Notes under the pieces: model-generated | Seen by the model: the letters and a program-made list of their open reading frames with translations, nothing else | What the model was told of the DNA's origin: nothing | Databases searched by the model: none | Shown here: in pieces, positions 17,071 to 24,732 of the stretch | Numbering within the stretch: the stretch's first letter is position 1 | How the letters are laid out: each line of letters begins with the position of its first letter | Program-made: the position numbers and the translations under genes | Source of the DNA: an uncultured bacterium | GTDB taxonomy: Bacteria > Cyanobacteriota > Vampirovibrionia > Gastranaerophilales > Gastranaerophilaceae | NCBI GenBank assembly: GCA_900550295.1 | Contig: URRM01000005.1 | Coordinates: 1 to 39,555, forward strand | Direction of reading: 5' to 3' | DNA length: 39,555 nucleotides

Positions 17071-18738
17071 TTATTTTTCCCAAACCTGTAAAACATAAAA
17101 TCCATTTTTGTAAGTGCCAACCTTTTTTAAATTATGGTCACATATATATTTTAAATCTAAAGTAGCTTTTGTGGTCATTAAATTATTAAATGTAAACATA
17201 TCAAAGCTTTTTTTATCTTTTACCTGTTTATAGAACTCATCCGGTATAAAATCATCAAAATAACCATTCGTAACCAACATAACCTTCTGTTTCGGTTTCA
17301 TTTTAGAAATTACAAAAGCCATTAAAATTTCTGTATTTTCTGCAGGATATCTTGATATAAAATAATCTTTTAAAATTTCTTTCTTTTCATTTGTTGTCGA
17401 ATTATTTAATCTATCTTGATTTGCAAAAACATATTCTGATTTATAAGCAATGTCAATCAGTACCGATAAAACGATAACTTTTTTGTCCAAATATTTTGAT
17501 AAAACTTCTTTTCTATTCCACACAAAAACAATATCATTATCCTGAATATTGTTCTCTTGCATCAATTTTACTATTGGTAAATATCCCTCTCGACCTAATT
17601 TATAACTTGCTCTTGGCGAATATACAAGATACGCAAAATTAACCAATAGAAATATAGACAACAAAATTACTGAAATTTTGTTTTTTAAATTATCAACTCC
17701 TATTGCAACTATAACTAATAAATTTGGTAATATTATCAACAAATATCTTGAAAGAATTTTGAAATCTGTAAAAATAAATGCAATAATCTCAAATAATACA
17801 AATAACAATGATATTGCAAAAATTAGACGAGCAAATTTATCCTCTTTTACAACTTTAAAAATAAAATAACAAACAATTGCTATAGGTAAGATAACAAAAA
17901 TTATATTTGAAAAACTAAAATTTTGTACAAATTGCGCCATATAATGAACCGGATTATTTCCAATACCAACCAATTTTGGAGTAAAGAAATTTTGCAACAC
18001 AACGAACAAGCTTGACCAATCACAGTACATTCCATTTACAAAATTTTTCATATTATGTTTTAACAGGTAAAATAAAATTAATAAGGGTATGGTTATTGCA
18101 CCTAAAGCACTTATTGTAGAATAAAATTTATCGGATATTTTTTTATATCTATAAACTACAAAACATATAATTTCAATAACAACATAAACAAACGAAATTA
18201 CATAAGAAAATATTAAAAATATAGTTGATAAAATCCAAAATAACCTGTCCTTTATTGAATTAAACCTATCTATTCTAATCAAAAATAATAAGTTCAAGCT
18301 TGCAAGCAATGCCATTAATTCATACATTTTAACTTCTTGTGAGTAATAAATTAATGAACTATTTACCGCAAACAATGCCATTATAACGTATGACAATGCT
18401 CTAGAATTTAGACTTTTACCGATGAAATATCCCGTTATAACGGTTAAAATTCCAAGCACAACAGAAAAACTACGAAGAGCAACATCAGAAAAAGAAAATA
18501 TTTGCCCCCAATAGTGTAGCAATATTTGATAAAGCGGAAAATGGACATCATCCCTCAAAGAAAAAAATAGCACCTGCAAAAATGTTGGCTTTACCGCCTC
18601 ATTATACATTGTAAGTTCGTCATACCAAAGCCCGTTAACCTTATCAATACAAGTAACCCTAAAAATTACAGCAATTGCTAAAATTAACCAAAATGTAACA
18701 ACGGATACTATTTTTCGGCTATTTATATCTTTAATCAT
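17071..18738 (-). CDS. GT-C (PMT/ArnT-like, GT39) glycosyltransferase, copy 1
   Basis: 555 aa, multi-pass membrane protein, paralogous to the next gene. NGLWYDELTMYNEAVK carries the acidic pair D40-E41, and DDVHFPLYQILLHYWG matches the DIHMPLYFIILHFWM segment of copy 2. Both end in a short soluble domain with a similar close (NGFYVLQVWEK here, GGYSIFVYEKQ in copy 2). The arrangement indicates tandem duplication, and the divergence suggests different acceptors or sugars. ATG 18738 has no Shine-Dalgarno; TGTTAAAAT ends exactly 6 nt before it, so a leaderless mRNA is predicted. Confidence 0.85.
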   Translation of the reverse strand: MIKDINSRKIVSVVTFWLILAIAVIFRVTCIDKVNGLWYDELTMYNEAVKPTFLQVLFFSLRDDVHFPLYQILLHYWGQIFSFSDVALRSFSVVLGILTVITGYFIGKSLNSRALSYVIMALFAVNSSLIYYSQEVKMYELMALLASLNLLFLIRIDRFNSIKDRLFWILSTIFLIFSYVISFVYVVIEIICFVVYRYKKISDKFYSTISALGAITIPLLILFYLLKHNMKNFVNGMYCDWSSLFVVLQNFFTPKLVGIGNNPVHYMAQFVQNFSFSNIIFVILPIAIVCYFIFKVVKEDKFARLIFAISLLFVLFEIIAFIFTDFKILSRYLLIILPNLLVIVAIGVDNLKNKISVILLSIFLLVNFAYLVYSPRASYKLGREGYLPIVKLMQENNIQDNDIVFVWNRKEVLSKYLDKKVIVLSVLIDIAYKSEYVFANQDRLNNSTTNEKKEILKDYFISRYPAENTEILMAFVISKMKPKQKVMLVTNGYFDDFIPDEFYKQVKDKKSFDMFTFNNLMTTKATLDLKYICDHNLKKVGTYKNGFYVLQVWEK

Positions 18739-18744
18739 TCTTTG

Positions 18745-18753
18745 ATTTTAACA
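18745..18753 (-). promoter_or_regulatory. Extended -10 (TGTTAAAAT) for a leaderless transcript
   Basis: TAAAAT on the minus strand (18750-18745) ends 6 nt before ATG 18738, with TGT just upstream (18753-18751) as extended -10. The expected start point is the A of ATG. A -35-like TTTGAA lies 16 nt upstream. Confidence 0.6.
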
Positions 18754-18776
18754 TAAATAAAGTCATTTCAAAATAA

Positions 18777-18805
18777 TTGTGTAAATATAAAAAATATGCT
18801 AGAAT
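18777..18805 (+). promoter_or_regulatory. fliI-like gene promoter, leaderless type
   Basis: TTGTGT (18777-18782), a 17-bp spacer ending in TGC, and TAGAAT (18800-18805). The -10 ends 6 nt before ATG 18812, so transcription should start at the initiation codon. It lies back to back with the GT-C gene promoter in a 73-bp gap. Confidence 0.7.
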
Positions 18806-18811
18806 AATCTT

Positions 18812-20164
18812 ATGATTACTGACGAAATTGACCAATCTCGGATTGATGCCTTAAAAGCGAAAACAAAAGAAGTGCTTGAAAAAACAGACCTTTATCAATA
18901 CAAAGGTACTGTATCAAAATTGCTTGGTTTAACTGTAGAAGTAAAACTACCGGGGTTAAAGATTGGCGATTTATGTTATATTGAAACTAATACAGGTGAA
19001 AAAAAGCCTGCGGAAGTTGCTGCATTTAAGGGTGAAGTTGCCCAATTGTTATTATTACTTGACGGTAACGGCATTGGACAAGGTTGTCTTGTAACTTCAA
19101 CAGGTAATCCAATTACAATTCCGGTTGGAGATTTCTTGCTGGGTAGACTTATTGATCCAATGGGAAATCCTATGGACGGACATCCATTGCCACTTGAACA
19201 TGCAGAATGGCGTAACATTGAAGGACCTCCACCGAGTCCGTTTGAACGTCCTATCATTACAGAAATGTTTTCAACAGGTGTTAGAGCCATAGACTCTTGT
19301 TTAACCTTCGGTTGCGGGCAACGTATGGGATTATTCGCCGGTTCTGGTGTAGGTAAATCAACTCTTTTGGGTATGATTGCCAGAAATTCAGATGCAGACG
19401 TAAACGTTGTAGCATTGATTGGTGAACGTGGTCGTGAGGTTAAAGAATTTATTGAAGATGCTTTAGGCGAAGAAGGTATGAAAAAATCGGTTCTTGTTTG
19501 CGCAACAGGTGACCAACCGCCATTAATTCGTCAAAAATGTTTACTTGCGGCAACAGCTGTTTGTGAATACTTTAGAGATAAAGGTAAAAAAGTTTTCTTA
19601 ATGACTGATACCATTACACGTTGTGCTATGGCAGGTCGTGAAGTAGGTCTATCATTAGGTGAACCGCCAACAATGAAAGGTTATCCGCCTTCAATCTTTT
19701 CTTGGTTACAAAAAGTTCTTGAAAGAGCCGGAAACAGTCCAAAAGGTTCTATTACAGCCTTCTATACAGTACTTATGGAAGGTGATGATATCAATGACCC
19801 TATTGTTGATACTGTGCGTGGTATCACAGACGGTCACATTTTCTTATCAAGAAAGGTTGCCGAAGCAAACCATTATCCGGCAATTGATGTTTTAGGTAGT
19901 ATTTCCCGTTTGATGAGTGCAATTGCTTCACCTGAACACAAAGCTTGTGCAGGTAAAATGCGTAAACTTTTAGCTCTATACAGAGAAAACAAAGACTTAA
20001 TCGATGTAGGTATGTATCAACAAGGTTCTAACCCTAGCCTTGATATCGCCATTGAAATGATGCCTCAAATCAATGCCTTCTTGCAACAAAGAACTACAGA
20101 TATCGTTAGTATGGATACAACGATAAGTACCCTTATTGAGATGATGTCAAATATAAATATTTAA
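18812..20164 (+). CDS. fliI: FliI/SctN-type secretion ATPase, stand-alone
   Basis: 450 aa. Walker A GSGVGKS (177-183), ALIGERGREV (201-210), Walker B VFLMTD (261-266), and the FliI-style run PTMKGYPPS, ERAGNSPKGSITAFYTVL, DGHIFLSR and NHYPAIDVL. The N-terminal domain and QTIDS-like AIDSCLTFGCGQR are also present. These hexameric ATPases unload chaperone-substrate complexes at a flagellar or type III export gate. Sequence favours FliI over SctN or F1-beta. No FliH, FliJ or other flagellar gene is in the window; the neighbours are envelope genes, so it is an orphan here. Leaderless-type start. Confidence 0.88.
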   Translation: MITDEIDQSRIDALKAKTKEVLEKTDLYQYKGTVSKLLGLTVEVKLPGLKIGDLCYIETNTGEKKPAEVAAFKGEVAQLLLLLDGNGIGQGCLVTSTGNPITIPVGDFLLGRLIDPMGNPMDGHPLPLEHAEWRNIEGPPPSPFERPIITEMFSTGVRAIDSCLTFGCGQRMGLFAGSGVGKSTLLGMIARNSDADVNVVALIGERGREVKEFIEDALGEEGMKKSVLVCATGDQPPLIRQKCLLAATAVCEYFRDKGKKVFLMTDTITRCAMAGREVGLSLGEPPTMKGYPPSIFSWLQKVLERAGNSPKGSITAFYTVLMEGDDINDPIVDTVRGITDGHIFLSRKVAEANHYPAIDVLGSISRLMSAIASPEHKACAGKMRKLLALYRENKDLIDVGMYQQGSNPSLDIAIEMMPQINAFLQQRTTDIVSMDTTISTLIEMMSNINI

Positions 20165-20166
20165 GG

Positions 20167-20172
20167 TATAAT
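20167..20172 (+). promoter_or_regulatory. TATAAT exactly 6 nt before a start codon
   Basis: A consensus -10 starts 2 nt past the fliI-like stop and predicts transcription starting at ATG 20179. An ATGTCA at 20144-20149, 17 bp upstream, is a weak -35 lying inside the fliI coding region. Confidence 0.55.
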
Positions 20173-20178
20173 CTTTAT

Positions 20179-21108
20179 ATGAAAAAATTAATTTTAACAA
20201 TAGTAATCGCCCTATTAATTACACCTGCTTGCTTTGCAAGTGATAATTACATTGTTTATGCAGGCAATGCTTCATCAACAAAACCATCAAAACAAATTCA
20301 AAATATGGAGAAAGAAGTTAGAAACTTCTTCAAGAATCAACTTGTATACACAAATACAGGCAACATTGAAGCTTTAAAAAAGATGTATACAAACAAGTAC
20401 ATTAATGCTGACGGTTTTGACAAAGAAACTTATTTTGATTTAGTTCAAAAAACATTAAAAATGTATCCGGATATTAAATATACAATGGATATAACAAAGG
20501 TTTCTATTATTGGTAATACTGCTGTTGTTGAAATTGTTGAAAAAGCTACAGCATCATCTGTAGAAGCTGTTGGTGAAACTGATATTACAGGATATTTAAA
20601 AAGTTATTCAAACAGCATTTATTATCTTGAAAAAAACGGTGATAACTGGTATATAACCTCTGATCAAATCATTAACGAAAGAACAACATTAACATACGGC
20701 GAGGCGAATGATATAAAGATGGACTTAATTGTACCGCAATTAGTTCCCGCTAATAAGCCTTATACAGCAAGCTTGAACATTGATGTAAACGACTGTAAAA
20801 TGATTGTAATTGCATCAATTGGACAAGAAAAAATTACTTATCCTCAAATTAATTCAGAAGAAAGTTACAGAAAACTTCCTGAATCAGGTATTTTGGAAAG
20901 AATATTTACCGCAAACAAAGATAACTTAAACGAATATACTGTAGCATCAATCGGTATTACAAGAGCAAAATTAGCAAAAAATAAAGATGTAAAACTTCTT
21001 GTTACAGGTTTGGGTTACATTATCACCAGAACAAATATAATTCCGGAAAAGAATTTTAAGGTAGTTGAAAATGGCAAGAAAGAAACAACCGCAAAATCTG
21101 TGGAGTAA
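20179..21108 (+). CDS. Exported NTF2-like protein
   Basis: A signal peptide (KKLILTIVIALLITPACFA, cut after FA-19/20) is followed by residues 42-165 with the NTF2/DUF4440 feel: a helix with FFKNQLVYTNTGNIEALKKMY, KETYFDLVQKTLKMYPD, then the strands VSIIGNTAVVEIVEKAT and SIYYLEKNGDNWYITSDQI. A second beta-rich domain (about 185-295) is not recognised. No lipobox, since the residue at -3 to C17 is Thr. Probably periplasmic. It is 14 nt after the fliI-like gene, with its own -10 and no Shine-Dalgarno. Its 3' end overlaps lspA by 38 nt in another frame. Confidence 0.7.
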   Translation: MKKLILTIVIALLITPACFASDNYIVYAGNASSTKPSKQIQNMEKEVRNFFKNQLVYTNTGNIEALKKMYTNKYINADGFDKETYFDLVQKTLKMYPDIKYTMDITKVSIIGNTAVVEIVEKATASSVEAVGETDITGYLKSYSNSIYYLEKNGDNWYITSDQIINERTTLTYGEANDIKMDLIVPQLVPANKPYTASLNIDVNDCKMIVIASIGQEKITYPQINSEESYRKLPESGILERIFTANKDNLNEYTVASIGITRAKLAKNKDVKLLVTGLGYIITRTNIIPEKNFKVVENGKKETTAKSVE

Positions 21109-21565
21109 AATAATATACCTATTTATAATGTTAGCCGGATTCATCTGTGCAAATTGTTATTTGTCAGATTTGATAACCAGCAATATCAATCGTGGATTTA
21201 ACTTTCCACCAAACGATTTTGTTACTCTAAGCTACGTAAAAAATACAGGTGCCGCATTTAGTATTTTACAAAATTACCCTCTGCTTTTGGAAATTTTGGC
21301 GGTTTTAGCATTAGTATTTTTATTGGCTTACGTAATCAGACACGCAGGAACTATGTCTTATACAGGTATAACATGGCTAACCGTTTTGATGTCAGGCATA
21401 TTCTGCAATCTATTTGAACGAATGACATTAGGTTATGTTAGAGATTATTTTTACTTTAAGTTCGTAGAATTTCCCATCTTTAACATCTCTGATATCGCAA
21501 TAAATGTGAGCATTGTAGCTATTATATATTTACTTTTGACAAGAGCACAACTTAAACAATTATAA
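21071..21565 (+). CDS. lspA: Signal peptidase II (divergent LspA)
   Basis: 164 aa with four hydrophobic helices. YVKNTGAAFSIL matches the conserved VxNxGAAF. The catalytic Asp pair sits in GYVRDYF and FPIFNISD (usual GxVxDF and FNxAD). The usual GNLIDR is CNLFER, keeping Asn and Arg, and the N-terminal DQxTK is degraded to SDLITS. It cleaves prolipoprotein signal peptides in the inner membrane. ATG 21071 has AAGG 9 nt upstream; a TTG two codons earlier is less likely. Translation starts inside the preceding gene, implying coupling. Confidence 0.85.
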   Translation: MARKKQPQNLWSKIIYLFIMLAGFICANCYLSDLITSNINRGFNFPPNDFVTLSYVKNTGAAFSILQNYPLLLEILAVLALVFLLAYVIRHAGTMSYTGITWLTVLMSGIFCNLFERMTLGYVRDYFYFKFVEFPIFNISDIAINVSIVAIIYLLLTRAQLKQL

Positions 21566-21570
21566 TCATT

Positions 21571-22479
21571 ATGAAATTTTTAATAGATGAAAACGATGAA
21601 AATATTAGACTTGATGCATATCTTTCAAATTTGATTGAAGATATTTCTCGTTCTAAAATTCAATCAGCAATAAAAAACGGTAATGTTTTAATTAATGGTG
21701 AAATCAAAAAGCCTTCACATAAACTCCACGAAGGTGACGTTATTGAATTTGAACCGCAAGCTATTGAAGAAGTTAAAATTGAGCCACAAAATATTCCGCT
21801 TGATATTATTTACGAAGATGAAAATATGCTCGTTGTAAATAAACCTTCCGGAATGTTAACTCATCCTACAACAATTGAGCGTGAAAACACTCTTGTCAAT
21901 GCCCTTTTATATAAATATGAAGATAACCTCTCAGACATAAACGGAGAATTCAGACGAGGTATTTTACATCGCTTGGATCGTAATACCTCAGGACTTTTGA
22001 TGGTAGCTAAAAATAACAAAGCACACGAATTTTTAACACAACAAATTAAAACAAAAACTGCTGTAAGAAGTTACTTAGCAGTGGTTAAAGGTTCAGTAAA
22101 AGATGAAGAAGGTGTCATCAACTTGCCAATAGGAAGACACCCAACTCAACCTCACAAAATGGCGGTTGTAGAAGGTGGAAAACCAAGTATAACAGAATAC
22201 AAAGTTTTAGAAAGATTTAAAAATGCAACTTTTGTAGAATTAACCTTAAAAACAGGCCGCACACATCAGATTAGAGTTCATATGAGTCATTTCAGAACCC
22301 CTGTTTATAACGACACTCTTTATGGTGCACGTCCTGAAAAATGTAAAACTCAAGAGCAAGTGTTACAAGCATATAAACTAGAGTTTACAAAACCTTTCGG
22401 TGATGAGATAATTAAACTACAAATTGAACCTGACGAAAAAATAGAAAAAGTACTAAAATATTTAAGGAGTCAAAAATGA
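21571..22479 (+). CDS. rluD: RluA/RluD-family pseudouridine synthase
   Basis: 302 aa. An N-terminal S4 RNA-binding domain (IRLDAYLSNLIEDISRSKIQ) is followed by the RluA catalytic domain with HRLDRNTSGLL, where D136 is the nucleophile, and the signatures VVNKPSGMLTHP and LKTGRTHQIRVHM. It isomerises uridines in 23S rRNA. Architecture fits RluD, but the site specificity is inferred. It starts 5 nt after lspA, with no Shine-Dalgarno; the sequence TATAAT (21561-21566) overlaps the lspA stop 4 nt ahead. It overlaps the next gene by 4 nt (ATGA). Confidence 0.88.
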   Translation: MKFLIDENDENIRLDAYLSNLIEDISRSKIQSAIKNGNVLINGEIKKPSHKLHEGDVIEFEPQAIEEVKIEPQNIPLDIIYEDENMLVVNKPSGMLTHPTTIERENTLVNALLYKYEDNLSDINGEFRRGILHRLDRNTSGLLMVAKNNKAHEFLTQQIKTKTAVRSYLAVVKGSVKDEEGVINLPIGRHPTQPHKMAVVEGGKPSITEYKVLERFKNATFVELTLKTGRTHQIRVHMSHFRTPVYNDTLYGARPEKCKTQEQVLQAYKLEFTKPFGDEIIKLQIEPDEKIEKVLKYLRSQK

Positions 22480-22766
22480 TTATATTTTTAAGATTAATAT
22501 CAATAGCTTTGCTTTTAGTAATTAGCTATTTTTGCTATACAATTAAACAACCGGAAGTTGTAATTTTAGCATTCAGCGGATTCATTGCAGGTATTTTATT
22601 CGTTTTATCTTATATTTTGGATATCGCAAGAAAATTAAAAGCTTACAAAAGAGAACTGGAAAAAAACTCAATTTCTTCTGATGAAAGCGATTCAAAAGTA
22701 AAGGTTTTAGAATCAAAAATCGAAGTTCTGGAAAAAGCTTTAAAAAACGCTATTGAAAATAAATAG
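22476..22766 (+). CDS. LapA-like two-helix membrane protein with coiled-coil tail
   Basis: 96 aa: two hydrophobic helices (about 2-22 and 28-50) joined by a short loop, then a Lys/Glu coiled coil (about 60-94). This is the layout of LapA (DUF1049) proteins, which in enterobacteria act with LapB in regulating envelope assembly; no LapB is visible here. AAGGAG precedes ATG, and the start overlaps the rluD stop by 4 nt. It is the last gene of the fliI-to-lapA run. A terminator lies about 110 nt downstream. Confidence 0.65.
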   Translation: MIIFLRLISIALLLVISYFCYTIKQPEVVILAFSGFIAGILFVLSYILDIARKLKAYKRELEKNSISSDESDSKVKVLESKIEVLEKALKNAIENK

Positions 22767-22876
22767 TCTGTACACTTGTTTACATTAATGAGATGCTGAA
22801 ACAAGTTTAGCATATGACAATTTTCTTAACTATATAACGCACATATTACCACATTTCAGGTAAAGCAATCTAAAAG

Positions 22877-22907
22877 AAAAAAGTGGTATTTTAACCACTC
22901 TTTTAAG
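22877..22907 (-). terminator. Bidirectional terminator between convergent operons
   Basis: AGTGGT and ACCACT pair around ATTTTA. On the minus strand the stem is followed by T6-C-T4, an excellent tail for the GH13 operon; on the plus strand by CTTTT for the lapA-like operon. Confidence 0.8.
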
Positions 22908-22935
22908 TTATCTTCGTGTTTATTTAATGTTTCGC

Positions 22936-24717
22936 TTATAAGTTTTGTTTATATACATGACCTGTTGATGCTTTTTCAATATCCGGTGTATCAATTTCAA
23001 ATACGTGGATTCTTGATGGAGCTAAATCAACTCTCAATTCACCTTCGCCTGCTTGATATTTTGATTGTTTACCATATGCTGGTAACAAGTTTTTAAGTTC
23101 TTGAGTTGCTTTCATTGTTGGAACTTTTACTGTTGCAGTTACATTTCTGTTGATATTTTTGTTACCAACTACTAATAAAGTTTTGCCATCTTTATGTCTT
23201 GCATATGCAATAACTTGGTCATCTTTATCATTTTTCTTATCTAATTCAATGAATGAACCTTTTGTAATCAAATCTTGATATTTATCTCTCATTTTAAAAG
23301 ATTCTGTCATAAATTGACCGATTTCAGGATTTTTTCCACCCGGTTTTCTTGATAAATTGAAGATATCTAATTTACCTCTGTGAACTGTCATTTCATGGCA
23401 ATCAGTTTCTGATTCTTCAGATTTTGAGTGATCATAGTCATAAACATAATAATCACCAGATTGATAACCGTCAACATAGTATGGGTTCAACATTGGTAAT
23501 GTTGCTTGTAAACCCGCAGTTAAGTTACAATATTCAGTACCACCGTGGAACATAGGTGAAATATCATCGTGAGTTGTGAAAGAACCAATTAAAGATTTGC
23601 CTTTTTCCAATCTGTTAGACATTTCCAAATTTTCTTTAACAAAATCATTTAATTCTTTAGCGCCTTTCCATTCGTGGAAAATATGATATTGACCGTAATA
23701 TGCATCAAAACCTGCTCTTAAAGAATCTTCAGGTCTATCATAAGGCATATTTGCTTGAGGTGAAGCATCTTCGTATGTATAAGTTTCACCTAACCAACCA
23801 AATTCAGGATCTTTTGAATGAGAATATGAAATAATAATATCCCAGAATTCAGTAGGTTTCGCACGAGCTACGTCAGCACGGATACCGTCAATACCCATAT
23901 CTACACACATATCAACATATTTTTTGTGCAAGTCTAACAAATCAGGATTTAATTCTCTTTTTGTTTCATCTGAGAATGGTTGGAACATTCTAATATCGTT
24001 CCATCCTTGAGGTGTTTTAGCTTGTCCGTCACGTTCTTTTGCCATTAATTCAGGTTTTTCCAAGTATAAATCATAAGATGAGCAACTTGGTAAGTCTAAC
24101 ATAACTTTAATACCACGTTCATGACAAGCATCAGTAAAAGCTTTAACTTGTTCTACCGGAGTTCTTTTATCATTTTTATCAATTAAGTTAGGATCAATTT
24201 GTAAGAAATCTAGTGGCGAATATAAAGAACCAGCTAGTCCCATTGCATGTTTTTTACCGGTTGGGTGAATTGGTAAAATATGGAATGTATTAAAACCTTC
24301 AGCTTTAATTTCATCTAATCTGTCGATAGCATTCAAGAATGTACCGTGTTGTTCATTACCTGTAATTTTTTCATCAGCATTTTCATCTTTAGCATTAAAA
24401 GTTCTTGGAACAATAGCTAAGATTTTTGATTCGCCGTTTTGTAACATTGTACGGAAGTTATTTTTATAAGCCGGTTTGTTTTCAACTTTTTTATCTTCTA
24501 CTTTTGCAGTTTCAGCAACAGTTTGAGTTTTAGCAGGAGCAATATTTACAAGAGTTTTATTCATTACAGCTTGTGTATCTAAAAAATTCTTCAATGGATT
24601 TGAAGTGTACATTTCCATATTGCTAGTAAAGCTTGGTCTTGTCACTGCTTTTTTAGCATTGATGTTCAATGGATGAACATTTAAGATATTTGCTTGTATT
24701 GATTGAACTCTTGACAT
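22936..24717 (-). CDS. Divergent GH13 alpha-amylase-family protein, no signal peptide
   Basis: 593 aa. Catalytic residues of the GH13 barrel are present: nucleophile D282 in GIRADVA, acid/base E311 in GWLGETYTYEDA, and H383-D384 in TTHDDISP. Region I is atypical: VMLDLPSCSS lacks the usual Asn-His of DxVxNH, and region II lacks KH after ADVARA. A C-terminal beta domain (about 500-580) follows. The first 90 residues are polar, contain SFTSN (29-33), and show no Sec signal, so the enzyme is cytosolic or uses another route. It would act on alpha-glucans; hydrolase or transferase cannot be told. AGGAAA before ATG. It is 15 nt after the 786-aa membrane protein. Confidence 0.85.
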   Translation of the reverse strand: MSRVQSIQANILNVHPLNINAKKAVTRPSFTSNMEMYTSNPLKNFLDTQAVMNKTLVNIAPAKTQTVAETAKVEDKKVENKPAYKNNFRTMLQNGESKILAIVPRTFNAKDENADEKITGNEQHGTFLNAIDRLDEIKAEGFNTFHILPIHPTGKKHAMGLAGSLYSPLDFLQIDPNLIDKNDKRTPVEQVKAFTDACHERGIKVMLDLPSCSSYDLYLEKPELMAKERDGQAKTPQGWNDIRMFQPFSDETKRELNPDLLDLHKKYVDMCVDMGIDGIRADVARAKPTEFWDIIISYSHSKDPEFGWLGETYTYEDASPQANMPYDRPEDSLRAGFDAYYGQYHIFHEWKGAKELNDFVKENLEMSNRLEKGKSLIGSFTTHDDISPMFHGGTEYCNLTAGLQATLPMLNPYYVDGYQSGDYYVYDYDHSKSEESETDCHEMTVHRGKLDIFNLSRKPGGKNPEIGQFMTESFKMRDKYQDLITKGSFIELDKKNDKDDQVIAYARHKDGKTLLVVGNKNINRNVTATVKVPTMKATQELKNLLPAYGKQSKYQAGEGELRVDLAPSRIHVFEIDTPDIEKASTGHVYKQNL

Positions 24718-24732
24718 TTTATTTCCTATTTC

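Noticed and set aside
21065..21070. TTG start for lspA
   Set aside because: ATG two codons later has better SD spacing (AAGG at 9 nt).
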